Source: Thamnidium elegans
Lineage: Eukaryota > Mucoromycota > Mucoromycetes > Mucorales > Mucoraceae
DNA length: 64,000 nucleotides
NCBI GenBank assembly: GCA_025201345.1
Contig: JAIXMG010000007.1
Span: forward strand, 992,001 to 1,056,000
Direction of reading: 5' to 3'
Shown here: positions 42,942 through 55,700 of the stretch, piece by piece
Position numbering within the stretch: position 1 is the first letter of the stretch
Layout: each line of letters opens with the position of its first letter
The notes under the pieces: model-generated
Database searches by the model: none
Seen by the model: only the letters and a program-made list of their open reading frames with translations
Told to the model about the DNA's origin: nothing
Program-made: the position numbers and the translations under genes

Positions 42942-45812
42942 TTTTTTTTTTGTATGTGCAATTTTTTTTTATATGTTGGTAGATCAAAGCAATGTGTAAC
43001 TCTCAATCGGTACTAAACCCCCGAAAAAGGGATTGGCTACTCTTGTATAAAAAGAAAGATGTAACTAAAATTATGAGAGATAATGGTAAGTCCTTTAAAA
43101 AAAGTTAATAAAGTTACACTACTAAAAAAAAACGTCATTTTATTAGGTTCTTATATTGCTTTTCCTACTTTTGGTGCTGAAAATAATCAAATACAAGTCT
43201 ACGCCGAAAATAACATTAATGTCGAACGAACACTCCGATCCCTAAACTATCTGGTAATAAAAAAAAAAAAAAAAAAAAAAAAAACAATTTTATTTACCTC
43301 TTTATTTAGACGAGTCATATATTTCAAGCTATAATCTATGTGAACACAGTACAGTCAGCGGATTTAGTTGCACGGTTATCACAAGATTCTGGGGCAGAAG
43401 TCATTTATCGTACTGACTTGAACAGGTTTGAAATAACGGGAATAAAAGAACAAATTCAGTCTGTAGTTCAAATTATACGAGGATTACCTATTTCCCAAGT
43501 AAGTAAACTTGCAACTGTTTTTGATAATATATGTGTAACAAAGTTTTTTTTTTTTTTAGGAGCAGCATAAATCAGTCACTTTCTCTATTGAATTAGCTTT
43601 AGACCAACGAGAATTTATTAGTGGAAAAAAGAATGGCAAGATTAATAAGATTATGAAATCATGCGATGCAGAAATTCAGTTTGAAAATTTTAACGATTAC
43701 AATTTTATTATTACTATTGAAAGTGAAGACTTTTTTAAAGCAAAAGATGGATTGGACTCTTTACAAAATGAATTACCTGCAGAGATATCATTTTTTGTAC
43801 CCGAGATTTGTCATCGTCGTATTATTGGTGTAGCAGGTAAAAATATTCAACGTGTGATGAAACAGTATGGGGTTTATGTAAAGTTTTCAAGTAATGATGA
43901 ACTTGCTACATTTGGTGGATATTTTGAAAATGAACATAATGTAGTAGCAAGAACACCAGAGAAAAACATTCACAGTCTATTAAAATTAAAAACTGCTGTC
44001 ATGGAATTTATTACGTTTCAAAAGGACCGCGATTACGTTTCCAAATCTGAATATGTACCTACTTATGCACAAAGAAATTTATTTTACTTGAATGGAAAAT
44101 ATTTGCGTGATAAAGGGAAATTGTACAACTCTAGAATTATCTGGCCCGAAAGAAATGGTACAGACCATGTGGTCATCATTGGTCCGCAGTCTCATATTGA
44201 AGAAATGCAATCGAGAGTACAGAGTTTATTACCGCAGTCTGTTGATATTCAAGTACCTGCTTCAGTCGTTTTGGAAACGATACTTTTATCTCATGAAATT
44301 GAAGACTTGCAGGATAAAATATATACCAAAACAAACATCTTTTTAATTCTACCCGAAAGTTTAATTACCACCAATACTTCTTCCGTCACTGCAAAAGATT
44401 CAGATGAAACAGTTGTTTTAAAGATTGAAGGAAGAAATACAAACTTGACATTATTCTCACCTAATGATTGCAGAGTCTTGACTTTTAAACTATGCTTCGA
44501 TTCCAATTCCAAAAATCTATTAGCAAAGGCACGTCTGATGTTTGACTCTTTTATGGATAGTAGATCTGTCCCTGTAGATGATACCTTACACAATAATACA
44601 TTTAATGGCTCCCCTAGCCCTGAAGATATACGCCACATCAGTCCTTCTGTTATGCATCATATTGATCATCCAGAGTCATGTAAGTTAAATATTGTACGAC
44701 TAAAAAAAAATATTTATTTATAATTATTTTATTTTTTATTTTTTTAGATGAAGGTCATACTAAAAATACCAATGTAACCGAAATGATGGAACAACCTCGT
44801 CGTAGTAACAATAGTCACTTTTTTCAACAAGCCCAATTAGCGAAAAAACCATTATCTTCATCCAATCTTCACCCAAAAAGTAACATGAGTGGTCATTTCT
44901 TTTCAAACGCCAAAACTAATTACGATGCATCATCTAATGACGAATTTAATGTATGGTCCGAAAACCCTATCAATCACGAAGTAAGTTTTATTATTTATTT
45001 ATTTTTTTTTTAAAAAAAAAAAACGTGTTTTTTTTAATGCAGTTGTAAAATAGAATCAAAAGAGTACATTTGAATCACATAGTGAGATGAGTTTCCGACC
45101 AAGATCATCGAGAGCGTACGAACCATCAAAGACACCTCAGTTTTATTATCCTAGACCTGGATTAAAACCCAATTATTCGACTTCTTCTTCCACTAGATAT
45201 AATAATAATAATAATAATAATAACAACGATTTAAACTATACCATGAACGATAATTACTATCAATTTGGTGGTAGTGCCAGTCGCTCTACTGCTTCTCAAC
45301 AACAACAACAGCAACAGCAACAACAGCAACAACAGCAACAACAGCAACAAGATTATATCACTTCTCCTACTTCTTCTGATACAGGTAGTAATAATCCATT
45401 TGCACCTATTGGTTATTCTAGACAAAGAAGTACTTCTTTGTTACCCACGATTGGTCATCACCATCATACTCCTCAACAGAGTAACAGTAGTCATGTTAGC
45501 CATATTCATAATAGTAATAACGAACTCAAAAATAATTCGTCGTTTGGTGTATATCCTTTGTATGTTCCTCCTTCTCCTAGAGTGTGTGTTGGATCTTCTA
45601 CTAACCATGATTATTATATGATGAACTCTAGATTATATCCTTTAGAAAGTAAGTATTATCTGTTTTAAGGGCATTAAAAGCTTTTTAATTTATATATTAT
45701 TGTAGGAAAAAACCCGTCTAGCTCACTTAGTACACCTATTCCAGTCGCAGTTAATAGCAACAATAATAACTCGATGCAATCAATGAACTCTCAACGATAC
45801 AATTTTTATTGA
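42063..45812 (+). CDS. Multi-KH-domain RNA-binding protein with polyQ tail
   Basis: Ten exons join in frame to 1035 aa: 42063-42266, 42336-42542, 42604-42846, 42983-43085, 43147-43253, 43310-43498, 43560-44679, 44748-44980, 45054-45648, 45706-45812. The first two thirds are a series of diverged KH modules, best seen in exon 7 (CHRRIIGVAGKNIQRVMKQYGVYVKFSSND, with the GxxG loop GVAG...) and in SQSVLNPRKRDWLLLYKKKDVTKIMRDNG. The C-terminal third is disordered: poly-Asn (45202-45227), poly-Gln (45298-45349, CAA/CAG repeats), His and Ser runs, and PRS-rich motifs. Layout resembles Bicaudal-C/vigilin-like proteins, which bind mRNA and control translation or localisation; exact orthology not claimed. 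Confidence 0.8.
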
Positions 45813-46140
45813 CATATATAATATACCCCCCTCTTTTTTTGTAGTATACACACTATACCACTTCAAATCCCCTACAAAAAAAAATAACTATATCAAAAAA
45901 AAAAAATACCAACCCCTTTAAAAATCGCTACAAAAAAAAACCTACAAAAAAATGAAAAAACGAAAAACAAAAAAAAAACAACAAAAAAAAAAGACCTTTC
46001 CTTTTTTTTAACAAGTATATATAACTGTATCATTATTATCCCCTTATATTATATATTATGCTTTACTATTTTTTTATCACAAATTATATACGACTCCCTT
46101 TCTTAAAACACGCTTTATATATATTTGTATTTGTTTTTTG
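45813..46140. other. Convergent 3' region of KH-protein gene and HAT1
   Basis: 328 bp of A-rich low-complexity DNA with AATA/ATATA blocks, presumably both 3' UTRs. No gene. Confidence 0.4.
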
Positions 46141-47596
46141 TTATATGATTTCTAAAAGTCTGTGGTAATCTTCTTCGACACCTAAATAGGTATCTTGAAG
46201 TTTTTCTTTTCTTTCAGATTCTTCCATTTCACGAAGCACATCCTATCCCAACAAACAAATCAATCAATATGTGTATATGCTTAATAAAAAACTTTTTTTA
46301 AAAAAAAAAACTTACAAAATTAAAAGAATAAAGTCTTTGTTTCACTTGTAATCGATATTCTTTATACTCTTCAGCATTCACCTTATTAATATTTGATAAC
46401 AAGTACATTTCAATGCATCTTTGAGTTTGTCTATTCGTCAACTTATAATTTTTGCATAATTCAGCAATTACATTAGCTGATACAGGAGCCTTTAACCCTT
46501 TCAAGGCACCATGCTCTAATAGGTATCGAATATCGTTTTTATCTCTCATGTCTGAAAATTCTTCATTGGGGTCTTCTACTGTGATCTCACAAATGTCTTG
46601 TCGTGATCGGAAGATTTGGTAGATGGTTTGGTACAGTTTGCTACCGTGACCTTGCTTTTTAAAAGGTGGTAAAACGAGGAATTGACTGATTCGCATGCGT
46701 GTGTTTTCGGGCCAGCAGTAGAATGGGTAGGTCGTGCAGTAGCCTACGAAGTGGTATGTATCTTCTTCTCGTTTAAATCTACAGATTTTTTAATACATAT
46801 ATAAAAAAAAAGTGTTGAGAGAGAGTTTACTTACGTTGTATAGATCTCCCATTTATCATCATCATCTTCAATATAACTAGATCCTTCAATAAAAAGTAAA
46901 ACAAATATTTGCATACGACTATGATATTCTCTAAATTTGGTACTGGCAAATGAATTCTTATAAATCTCAAAAACTTGGACCGTTCCATCGTTTTGTTCTT
47001 GTGTATACTCAGTGATTTTCTCTCCTAATGGTTTAAATGTAGCAGCGTCAGTTTTAACAGCATCGATAAAACTTGGGCGGGAGGTAAGGTATCCTTTAGG
47101 TAAGTATTCGGCAATTGTGTCAAATGCGTCGTCAGGTTTAATTATATCTACTGTTGTACTGGATGAAGTGGTAGCAGGTGTGTACTTTTGTGAATAGGAT
47201 ACGTTTAAGTAAGGGCGTAAAGCTCCACTTGTGTAATCAAGCTAAATATTTTTTTTTAGAGTTTGTTTATACAAAGTAAGAGGTTTTTTTTTTTTTACCT
47301 TGATAGATAAATCTTTATATCCAAAAACAGTTTCATGATCTCCAAAAATTGGGTATGTAAATTCAGGCGAGAATGTTGTTGAGCGTACAGGTTCATTAGA
47401 TTCATTGTTTCCTTTTTGTTCTTCAACTAAGATTTATGACGTTTTTTTTTAAAAAAAAAAAAAAATAATAATAATAATATACTTTTTTTATTGTTTAGTT
47501 TTTACCTAGACTGATCAAAGTACATTCGGTTGTATTACAAGCCCAATCAGAAAAATCAAGGACTTTTAACGATGCTGGATGAGGTTGGGGATCCAT
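46141..47596 (-). CDS. HAT1: HAT1, histone acetyltransferase type B catalytic subunit
   Basis: Acetylates newly made histone H4 (K5/K12) in cytoplasm/nucleus with its RbAp46/Hat2 partner. Five exons, 47596-47506, 47426-47299, 47241-46835, 46778-46316, 46242-46141, join to 396 aa. The N-terminal HAT1 domain (FPEFTYPIFGDHETVFGYKDLSIKVKLDYTSGALRPYL) is complete; the GNAT core has RISQFLVLPPFKKQGHGSKLY (acetyl-CoA P-loop Q-x-G-x-G) and EITVEDPNEEFSDMRDKND with the catalytic Glu/Asp cluster. Length is close to yeast Hat1 (374 aa). The start is fixed by a short first exon (MDPQPHPASLKVLDFSDW) typical of the family. A long A-run (about 47 bases) lies just upstream of the start. Confidence 0.95.
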
Positions 47597-47625
47597 TTTT
47601 GGTTTAAAAAGAGAGAAAGAAAATA

Positions 47626-47681
<56 letters not shown>

Positions 47682-47844
47682 GTTGTCGCGAAGAGTAATA
47701 CCGTGTTTTTTTTTTCTTAATTACATCTCCGTCTGTTGTCTGTTTAAATGCCATAATTAGCGAATAAATCACTTTTAACAATAGTTTTGTATAAGTCAGT
47801 ATATTTTTTATATACACGGGCTTTTTTTAAAAAAAAGACATTAC

Positions 47845-48870
47845 TTATATAACAGTTCCTCTCTCCTTTTTTTCGCACGAGTATTCCAACAATTTCAACG
47901 CAAGCTCTATATCGATAACACGAAGAAGAAACCTCGAATTGAGAATAACTTCGGAAGCAGCTATATCAGATGCAGATAGTTTGAAAGCACGTTCTTCCCC
48001 ACCGTCATCATACAAACTATCGTGCTTTAATCCGTAGCACATATATTGACCTTCTCCAGAGAAAAATCATAGAATTATGACGAGAAAAGAAATCGGAAAA
48101 TGATGCAGCATAAGGTGCTTTTTTACCATCTTTAAAAGCGTTCAAGATTTTAAAAAATGTTCTCATTTTTGGTTCGCCATTATTCCCATGTCTTGTCTCA
48201 GGAGTATACTGTAGAGATGCTCTACGTAGCTTGCTCATACGCTCCGCTAGTTGCAATATCTTACCAATGCCAATTTGAGCTATCCAACCATACAAATCAA
48301 CTTTTACTGTACTGATTTTGAGATCTTCAACAGATTCAGGTAAATATTCTATTATATATCTAATGTAGCTAGTAGATATACTAGGATAAGACAGAGACAA
48401 TTCTTTTAAATTAGAATTTTGGTAGAACGAGTTACCACCAGCTTATAAAGTAGGGGTATTATAGTTGTCGCGAATTTCTATGGAGGTTGCTAAAACACAC
48501 AGCTTGTATTTTGTATATTGTTTTATGATGTTCGGTATTATTGTGGTAGGTTACACGAGTCGATTTTTTTAATAGGTTGAGATAGTTTAAAACACTATCA
48601 TACTGAGATGTGAGTACAGATTTATCCGCATTATGCAATGAGACGTGAGTGAGAGAAGCGTGAAAATTGTAGTAAATAAAGCAGCACGAATAATTCGCTT
48701 CATTGTACAAATAAGTACTAGTATCGAAAATAATATCCTCAGGTCTTGCCAAGTGCTGCCTGGTATCGATATCAAGTAAGAAGTATGTTGTTTATATGGA
48801 TTCGCTACAATCAGCGTAGATTTTTTTTTTTTTTTTTGAGGTTTGCAAGTACTTCAAAACTTTAAAAGCT
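47845..48870 (-). pseudogene. Decayed F-box/LRR-like gene
   Basis: Three minus-strand frames follow one another without a shared open frame: about 48752-48459 (MARPEDIIFDTSTYLYNEANYS), about 48400-48017 (LKELSLSYPSISTSYIRYIIEYLPESVEDL) and about 48042-47845 (CYGLKHDSLYDDGGEER). The middle part has the alternating leucines of an LRR/F-box-type scaffold. Another short piece (YDPDNDEDDYDEY...TEQELLKF, stop at about 48850) lies at 48960-48850. Multiple frame changes mean it is not functional. Confidence 0.5.
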
Positions 48871-49194
48871 CTTGTTCTGTAAATGTAATCGGGACTTCAT
48901 ATTCGTCATAATCATCTTCATCATTATCAGGGTCATAACTATAGATATTTTGTCAGTCAAATGGCAATATTTAAATTATTGCTCTCGATCGAGTGACACG
49001 GCATTACTAGTCAGAAAAATACCTCATAGCTACCATTGGGTCCATTGGAGACTTGCCGATGTATTCCAATATATGACTACGACTACTACGTCTACGACTA
49101 CTACAGTTACTATGGCTACGACTGCTACGACTACGAACAAAGGGATATTCATAGATGTTTGTCGTTTAAATAAGAAAAAAGAAACATATGCATA

Positions 49195-50403
49195 TTAGAA
49201 CGGTGTTTTATTATAGCATTTAATTATTTGGCGTTTAGAGTGACTACAAAAGCTATGAAGATTACTGATAAGTACATCATTACAGGCATCGCCAATCCTA
49301 TTAGATAAAATTTCTTCACTCATAAGCCGATCACGCTTCACTTTCCCTTTAACTATTGCCCAAAATTGTTCAATGGGGTTCAATTCATGTGAATAAGGAG
49401 GTAGATACACGACTTTGTAGCCTTTTCTTTCAATTTTCCGTAACATCGGCTTGGATTTATGAGTAGAAGCATTATCCATAACGATGTAACTTCCCTTAAA
49501 AATTTCGTCAAGATCCATTACACTAAGAAGCCCGTTCATAAACTTGATAAAAGGAGTAGTAGTCGTATCTTTTGATGTTGGCTTATTATCGGCGAGATCG
49601 CCGTCAACTTCTGGATCCTCTGTACTAATCTCGGTTGCGGTTCTCTTTTTTCCATTATTAGCTTTTCTTTTTTCTTTTTTTAGCAGCCTGTGTTTTTTTT
49701 TCTTGCTGGAGGCTTTCTTATGACAGCATGAACAACACTAGACGAATGAATAGCCCCGATACTGGTATGAAGCTATGCTCTAGTTTTTGGTTGTTTTATT
49801 ATAGCAGAGCTGCCACTTTTTGATCTAGCCCAATTATTCCTCATATTAATATGAAACCCAGCTTCATCAATGAAAATACATTTTTTGTAAAATCCAGATC
49901 AGAATCTTTTCATTCCATAAACCACTCGAATCTCGTCAGTAGGTTTCCCACTGAGTTTCCGACTTCAGGTTCAAACGTCGGTTTTTTCACTTTGATGAGC
50001 ATTGTGTTTCGTAAATGGTTATTAAGTTGTGATTTTGATATAATAAAGTCTTCAAATCGCTCAGTCAAACTATTTATTATGTCGTCTGAATATAAAAAGA
50101 GGTCATTACCAAGCAGCTCGTTAAGCTCGATTGTAAATGAGGTTTTCGGATCACTGTTTTGCTCAGACTTTTTGTACGCAACCTCTTCTGTCCCTTCGTA
50201 ATACTTTTACCATCTTAACGCAGTGTGGTAATTAATATTTAAGTCTCTTGCAACTTTGGCCACTAGTCCACGCTCTTGAGGATTTTCGAGCATACGGTCT
50301 ATAAGCGTTTCTTAGTTTTCTACACTCTGTTGATTTCCCCTCTCTCTCTGAGGACGACTTGAGAACAACTTAAAATATCTCAGTGAACTTTTTCTTCCTA
50401 TCA
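49195..50403 (-). pseudogene. Decayed IS630/Tc1-like DDE transposase
   Basis: Read on the minus strand: an HTH-type N-terminus near 50280-50215 (VAKVARDLNINYHTALRW), a middle region interrupted by several stops (for example after FEWFME near 49910, and after LGFILI), then an open C-terminal part 49539-49195 with YIVMDNASTHKS and LPPYSHELNPIEQFWAIVK, the D and E motifs of DDE_3 proteins. At least five stops or shifts; a dead copy with no TIRs identified. Confidence 0.75.
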
Positions 50404-51688
50404 TTTTTTTTTTGTCATGCCCCTTAGAAGTGTTCTTATCATCATTATTACATTTCTATAATTGATTTGTACAGTATGGCTACATGCTCATTGTTAAAGA
50501 AAGAAAAAAAAATACACAAAAACATAATAAAATAATTTAATTCTCTGGAGTTTTAACATTAATTAATTAGAACCGTAACCTGAACAATCAAAAAGGTAAG
50601 AAATTTAGCTGTGACCCTAATATTTAAGCTCTTCGAATGGAGTCTCTATCATTTTAATTTTATATTTTATGCTTTATTTTATATTTTTTTTTTCTTTTTT
50701 CTCATTCACACACCTCTTCAAAACCCAAATCTTACTTTCATATAAAATAACTATCCTTTTTCAAATTAATAAAAATCATCTTATTTTAGATTTAACAATA
50801 TATCAATGTTGACTCGGCTTGATTCAGCTGTATTCGTATACTCTATCAGAAGTTTACTTTGTACGCTTATTAGCACAAAGCTTTCACTAATATAGCCTTT
50901 AGTTTTTTTCACAACTTCTCCTGGTATCCTGTCATCTTTATCGATATCATCTTCGATTCTTCTTTTTATGTTTTCTAGTAGCGGCTCCATCGATTATACA
51001 TATATTATTTGGGTCTGACTCCTCATTGTTAGATCCTTAGAAATTTGGAAAAGAAGACGTACGATAGGATCGAATTGATATTCAAGTGAAGTCAAAGACG
51101 CTTTCAAGGTTTCCATACAGTGCTTATTTACAACCACCTTTTATAATAAGCTTGCTCTTTCCTTCTTGCTAGAAGATTGTATTTTCGCTTGGAATAACCA
51201 CCAGCTAACTACTGTCTTCCACTTCCCTTCAGACACTAACCTAAATTAGACCGAATCTTTTCCTATTTTCCCTCATAATAAGTTTGATGTTGGGAAATGT
51301 ATTACCAAATCCTTGGACAACAATATTCGTAAAGCCTGGAAGTCAGTAGCTGGCGATACAAAGCCCAAAAAAAATCACGCAGCTGTGTACTACAAGAATA
51401 AAGTGGATGTAAATTGAACCAGTTCAAGAAAATAGCTATTTGCAAATAGGAGATGATAACGATAATGCTTTAAAAAATATGGTTTTTATCATATTATTTA
51501 GTTAAAAAATGGTAGAAAGAATAAAGCTGTAACTACATCTAGCCGCTAATAATTTCTCAGTATAAAGCCTCATCATAACGCAATTAAATACACACACACA
51601 CTTACAATAAGCTATTATATAATAACACTTTCAATTTATTTTATATTAAATAGAAAGTACAATTGTTTTTTTTAGGTTTTCAAAGAAT
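50404..51688. other. AT-rich spacer with a possible short relic
   Basis: No supported gene. A 69-codon minus-strand open frame at 50990-50781 (MEPLLENIKRRIEDDIDKDDRIPGEV) has a natural charged composition, and plus-strand 51260-51415 reads like a decayed tail (KCITKSLDNNIRKAWKSVAGDTKPKK). Both look like gene fragments, neither has context. Confidence 0.35.
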
Positions 51689-52605
51689 TTACTTTCTTTG
51701 CTTTTGGCCAAGGAAATCGGAGTGCTCTTGGAAAGGACCCTTAGAGAACTCGGACTCTTCCCAAAGATCGGGAGTCAAGAAACCGTAAGTGTTACCAATG
51801 GCAGCGAAGGTAGCCTTGACGAAGTTACCGAGAGTACGGGTAGAACCACGAGAGGTAGTATAACAATCGGTGACACCAGCCAATTGAAGAACCTTCTTGG
51901 CAGTGGGAGAGGCAACGATACCGGTACCACGGGGAGCAGGAACCAAACGGGCAAGGACGGAACCACAACGACCGGTAACCTTACAGGGAACGGTATGAGG
52001 CTCACCAAGGTTGGAACCCCAATAACCACGACGAACGGGGATAATGGCGAGCTTGGCAAGGATGATACCACCACGAATGGCAGTAGCAACTTCCTTGGCA
52101 CACTTGACACCTAAACCAACATGACCGTTTTCATCACCAATGACAACGAAGGCCTTGAAACGAGTACGTTGACCAGCGGTGGTTTGCTTTTGAACAGGCA
52201 TGATCTTCATGACTTGATCAGTAAGCTTGGGGAGGAAATAATCAACAATTTGATACTCCTTGATAGGAAGAGAGAAGAGATAGATTTCTTCAATGGACTT
52301 GATCTTGTTAGCCTTGACGAGACGACCAAGCTTGGTGACAGGAACCCATTCGTTCTTTTCTTCACCACGACGTCCACGACCTATTTATCATACTTTTTTT
52401 TTAGTTCTGTTTAATGAAAAAAATATTATATATAATATTTACCACCACGTCCACCACGAGGTCCACCACGACCACGTCCAAATCCACCACGTCCTATTTA
52501 GATTGAAAAAAAATAAAAAGTAAGTTGAATTGAACATAATCTTTCGTCAATCTATGAATATAAAAACGTACCACGAGAAGCACCGGCAGAAGCTGAGTCG
52601 GCCAT
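51689..52605 (-). CDS. RPS2: 40S ribosomal protein uS5 (RPS2)
   Basis: Small-subunit protein near the decoding centre/mRNA entry. Three exons, 52605-52572, 52493-52443, 52380-51689, join to 258 aa. The N-terminus is the eukaryotic Gly-Arg-rich extension ([14 protein letters not shown], a typical arginine-methylation region) split by two small introns; the S5 core follows: [79 protein letters not shown] and [21 protein letters not shown]-terminus GQKQRK. Codon use is GC-shifted and regular compared with neighbours, as expected of a highly expressed gene. Confidence 0.97.
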
Positions 52606-52960
52606 ACTGTACAAACAAATAAAAAAAATTGATAAATATTATTATTCTTTTTTTTAAATCATCCATCCATATTCGTAAAATCCCCTTCGTTCCCTTTCCC
52701 AGTTTAATCCATCAACCGTATAAGAAATCCCTTCACTGTGAGTCTGTTACAAGTTACTACTTACTTTAATTTATATAATAAAGGAAGAAAGAAAAATTAT
52801 AGGCTGCCGCCTTGATCGGCCTTAATACAATTCCTCCCAAATCGCCCTTTTTTTTTTTGCTCTTCGCCCCCCCAAGCTTGGGTTCTAAAAAAATATTATC
52901 CGAACTATGTAGAATCCGGACCGGAATAGAAGGTATCCTTTTATTGAAAGGCCGTATGTT
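52606..52960. promoter_or_regulatory. RPS2 promoter and 3' end of PHP gene
   Basis: A possible 5'-UTR intron or promoter of RPS2 near 52680-52770 (CCCTTC.. blocks) and a T-run at 52848-52857. No other gene. Confidence 0.35.
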
Positions 52961-54460
52961 TTATTTATAAACATTTGATTCATGGTTGTATCTTTGATAC
53001 CATTTAAATTTAGATAAAACCCATAATGCAAATAACCTTGTCAACTCAAACACGACTAAGAACAATATAACCCAAAAGATAAACCAACCAATGATACTAC
53101 CGTTAACACCCAGTACCTCGGGATGGCAAAAAGTACCTTGAAAACTATACATACCCTTACGATTATAATAAAACATACTAAAGTAATCTCCCAGTAACAA
53201 TAAAGGAGTTAACAAATTAAATGAACTAGGCGATTCGACATAAGTTCTGGGATGTGTTCCAGCTGGATCAAATAAAAAAGATGTACGTCTGTTACGAATT
53301 TCTTGCATAATACTTTGTTTGGTCATGTTGGTTGCATTCACTGTTAACCAAACTTGTGCTCCTACAGATGGGTGATGAATATCCGATCCAACCATTTGAA
53401 TTAAGTTTCGTTGTGTCGTGATTTGAAAAGTGTTTAAGTCAAATACGTCTTGATTAACTACTTCAAAACCGTCTACGCCCCAACTAATTAATTGGTCTAC
53501 AGAAGGGTGATTTGGTAATCTTGGAAGTTGATATCCAAATTCTAATATTTATGTTAAAAAAAACCGAATTAATATTCATTTATTTATTTTACCTGTTGCA
53601 TTACTCCAAGGGATATGGTTGACAATAACTAATCCTCCTAATTCGTGTACTTTATTAATTACTCTTTGTAACTCTTCATCAGATGGAGAAGGATCGATTG
53701 TCGGTATGGTTTCATTAATATCTAAAAAGTTCATATGTATTCTACAACAACTGTATTCCATGCCAGGGATAACTACTATTGAATTATTGTACTCTTTTAA
53801 CGCTAATTTCTCTGCTGCAAGACCTCCTGAAACCGAATTATGGTCACTATATTTAAAGTTTTTTTTTTAAGTTAAGGGTCCTAAATTATAATACACATAA
53901 CAACAACAACAACAACAACAAAACTTTACGTAACCATGACAGCGTTATATCCATTTGCTGGAAGAATAAAGGAAGTATTTTTTAAAAAAAAGGAAGTTTA
54001 TCAATTCTTTTTTTTTTTTTTTTTTTTTACCTAAATGCCAGTCAAGTAATTGACGAATATTCATTTTGCCATCACTATAAGTAGAATGAGAATGACCATC
54101 CAATAAGACATTATATTGAAACGAAGTATTATAAGGTGTCAAGTAAGAACCCGGATTAATTTTCCAATCAAAGCTCAAATGAGAAAAATCCTCTGATTTC
54201 GGTAAGCCGTCAGTATATCTTAACCCGATACCAAGAGCAATAAGTACGCCGATAATAATAATAAGTGCAACGATACGAGATGCCAAGCCCATCAAGTAAT
54301 TGGAATGAGAATGCCATAATCGTCTCATTCTTCCGGGGTTTTTTAATTCTAGTTGGTCAACTGAGTTATTTACAGATAAGTAGTAGGTTGGGCTCATATC
54401 TTCTTTGGTATCTGTAACTGGAAGAGAAAAAAGGGGGTCAGGCTGTAACGTGCGGTTCAT
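52961..54460 (-). CDS. Membrane-anchored PHP-domain phosphoesterase
   Basis: Four exons, 54460-54031, 53957-53930, 53846-53593, 53541-52961, join to 430 aa. A short cytosolic N-terminus leads to one membrane helix (ASRIVALIIIIGVLIALGIGL). Then a complete PHP metal-binding set in order: DGHSHSTYSDG (HxH), VMVTDHNS, PGMEYS, IVNHIPW, and GSDIHHPS. A second membrane helix near the C-terminus (SIIGWFIFWVILFLVVFEL) ends in a Lys/Tyr tail. PHP proteins use two or three metals to hydrolyse phosphoesters; this membrane-tethered fungal type has no assigned substrate I know of. A 28-bp second exon is needed to keep VMVTDH in frame. Confidence 0.82.
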
Positions 54461-54649
54461 TTTTCTTTTCTTTGTTATGAAATATAGTTGTAAGCGAATC
54501 AAATGGTGCAGTTTTATTTAGTTTTACTGTTGCTGTTTTAAGAAATTGAGGCATATTTTATTTAGAAAACGTTAAACATCCATAATTTAAAGCTGTCGCG
54601 CCTGGCTTGTGAATAAAAAAGTCCAAACAATACCCTCTTACACTTTTAT

Positions 54650-55290
54650 TCATATTTGTTGCTTACCATTATAAATATTGACGAGTTCGAGTGGTGACTT
54701 CATCACTGCCCTATCTTTCTCTTTCATTAAGGAAGGAAGAGGTGAAAATCTTAAATTCAGTATTGGATTGACTGATGCTAGCTGAAAAAACGGTTGAACC
54801 ATTCCTGACAAACCTATTGCTAATGCTGATAATGTATCTCGGGACATAATAGTCTTCTTATTTGTTACAGAAACACACCTAGGATTAAGACATTTGAAAG
54901 TTCCTTTGCTTCGGACTCTGATGTATTTTCCTTTAATTTTTTTTGGCTTGGATGACTAAGCTTGTTATAACAGTAGGCACACGTTTGAGAAGTGTTATTC
55001 TCGTTGGCAATACAGACTGGCGTATACTTGCCATGTATATCATGTTTCCATTTACCACCATAATGCAGATGACCTTTTATCCTGGACCCCACTCCTGTTC
55101 CTCGATCACCAATCATCATTACAAGCTTAGGCTTTTTTCTTCTTTTGAACCCTATGTATATGGAAGTAAAGTGTTTTTTAGTCAGTAGATACCGAATACA
55201 CTGTTCTTTTAGATATCAATTTACCTTCTTGCTTTGTAATGGATTTTCTTTCTTGAGCACATTACTTAAGTCGAAATGATTTATTTTGTA
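54650..55290 (-). pseudogene. Fanzor/TnpB-like nuclease relic (C-terminal part)
   Basis: 55170-54865 reads FKRRKKPKLVMMIGDRGTGVGSRIKG...NENNTSQTCAYCYNKLSHPSQKK; one base shift near 54905 leads to GTFKCLNPRCVSVTNKK, then MSRDTLSALAIGLSG from 54850. The arrangement TSQTCxxC ... FKCxxxxC ... RDxxSALAI matches the zinc ribbon plus RuvC-III end of TnpB/Fanzor proteins (RNA-guided nucleases of transposons, fungi included). Upstream RuvC motifs are missing; the region to 55290 has stops. Confidence 0.6.
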
Positions 55291-55700
55291 TTTCTACGGA
55301 TCTTTTGGTTCTTGGAAAAGTAAAATGTGTTCATTTCTTTTTGGTATTGCCTTTGACTACCATAATTACTATGAACTCCTGGGATTTCTAACTGAATTGA
55401 AAATTCTTTTTCTTAATGATAATGGTGTTCAGCCTTTGCGCGATGAAGAGCTGGTACGGTCTCTTAAACAAAAATTTCAACCTAGCCCTTATCACCTTCT
55501 GCCGTTTCTCTTTTAAATAACAATAATCAATCAAACACGATCAAACGATTTTAACTTCCTGAAAACGAGGATTTTGATGTTATTAGTCAAAGTGATCTTA
55601 ACTTATTTTTAAGTATAAGTGACAAGATCCATTTCTGTTGGAAAGGCTAGTATGCTCTTTTGCGATCCAAACTTGTTCGCTGCCTTCTTACAGGTTCAAG
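55286..55700 (+). pseudogene. Coding relic of unknown family
   Basis: Plus-strand open frame 55286-55516 (MYFYGSFGSWKSKMCSFLFGIAFDYHNYYELLGFLTELK..) has the composition of real protein; after its stop, another frame 55562-55650 (ENEDFDVISQSDLNLFLSISDK) seems to continue it. Broken and unplaced; could belong to the same dead element as the Fanzor-like relic. Confidence 0.35.

Noticed and set aside
45231..45425. Poly-Leu frame antisense to the KH-protein tail
   Set aside because: Complement of the CAA/CAG repeat; the sense strand splices into a good gene.
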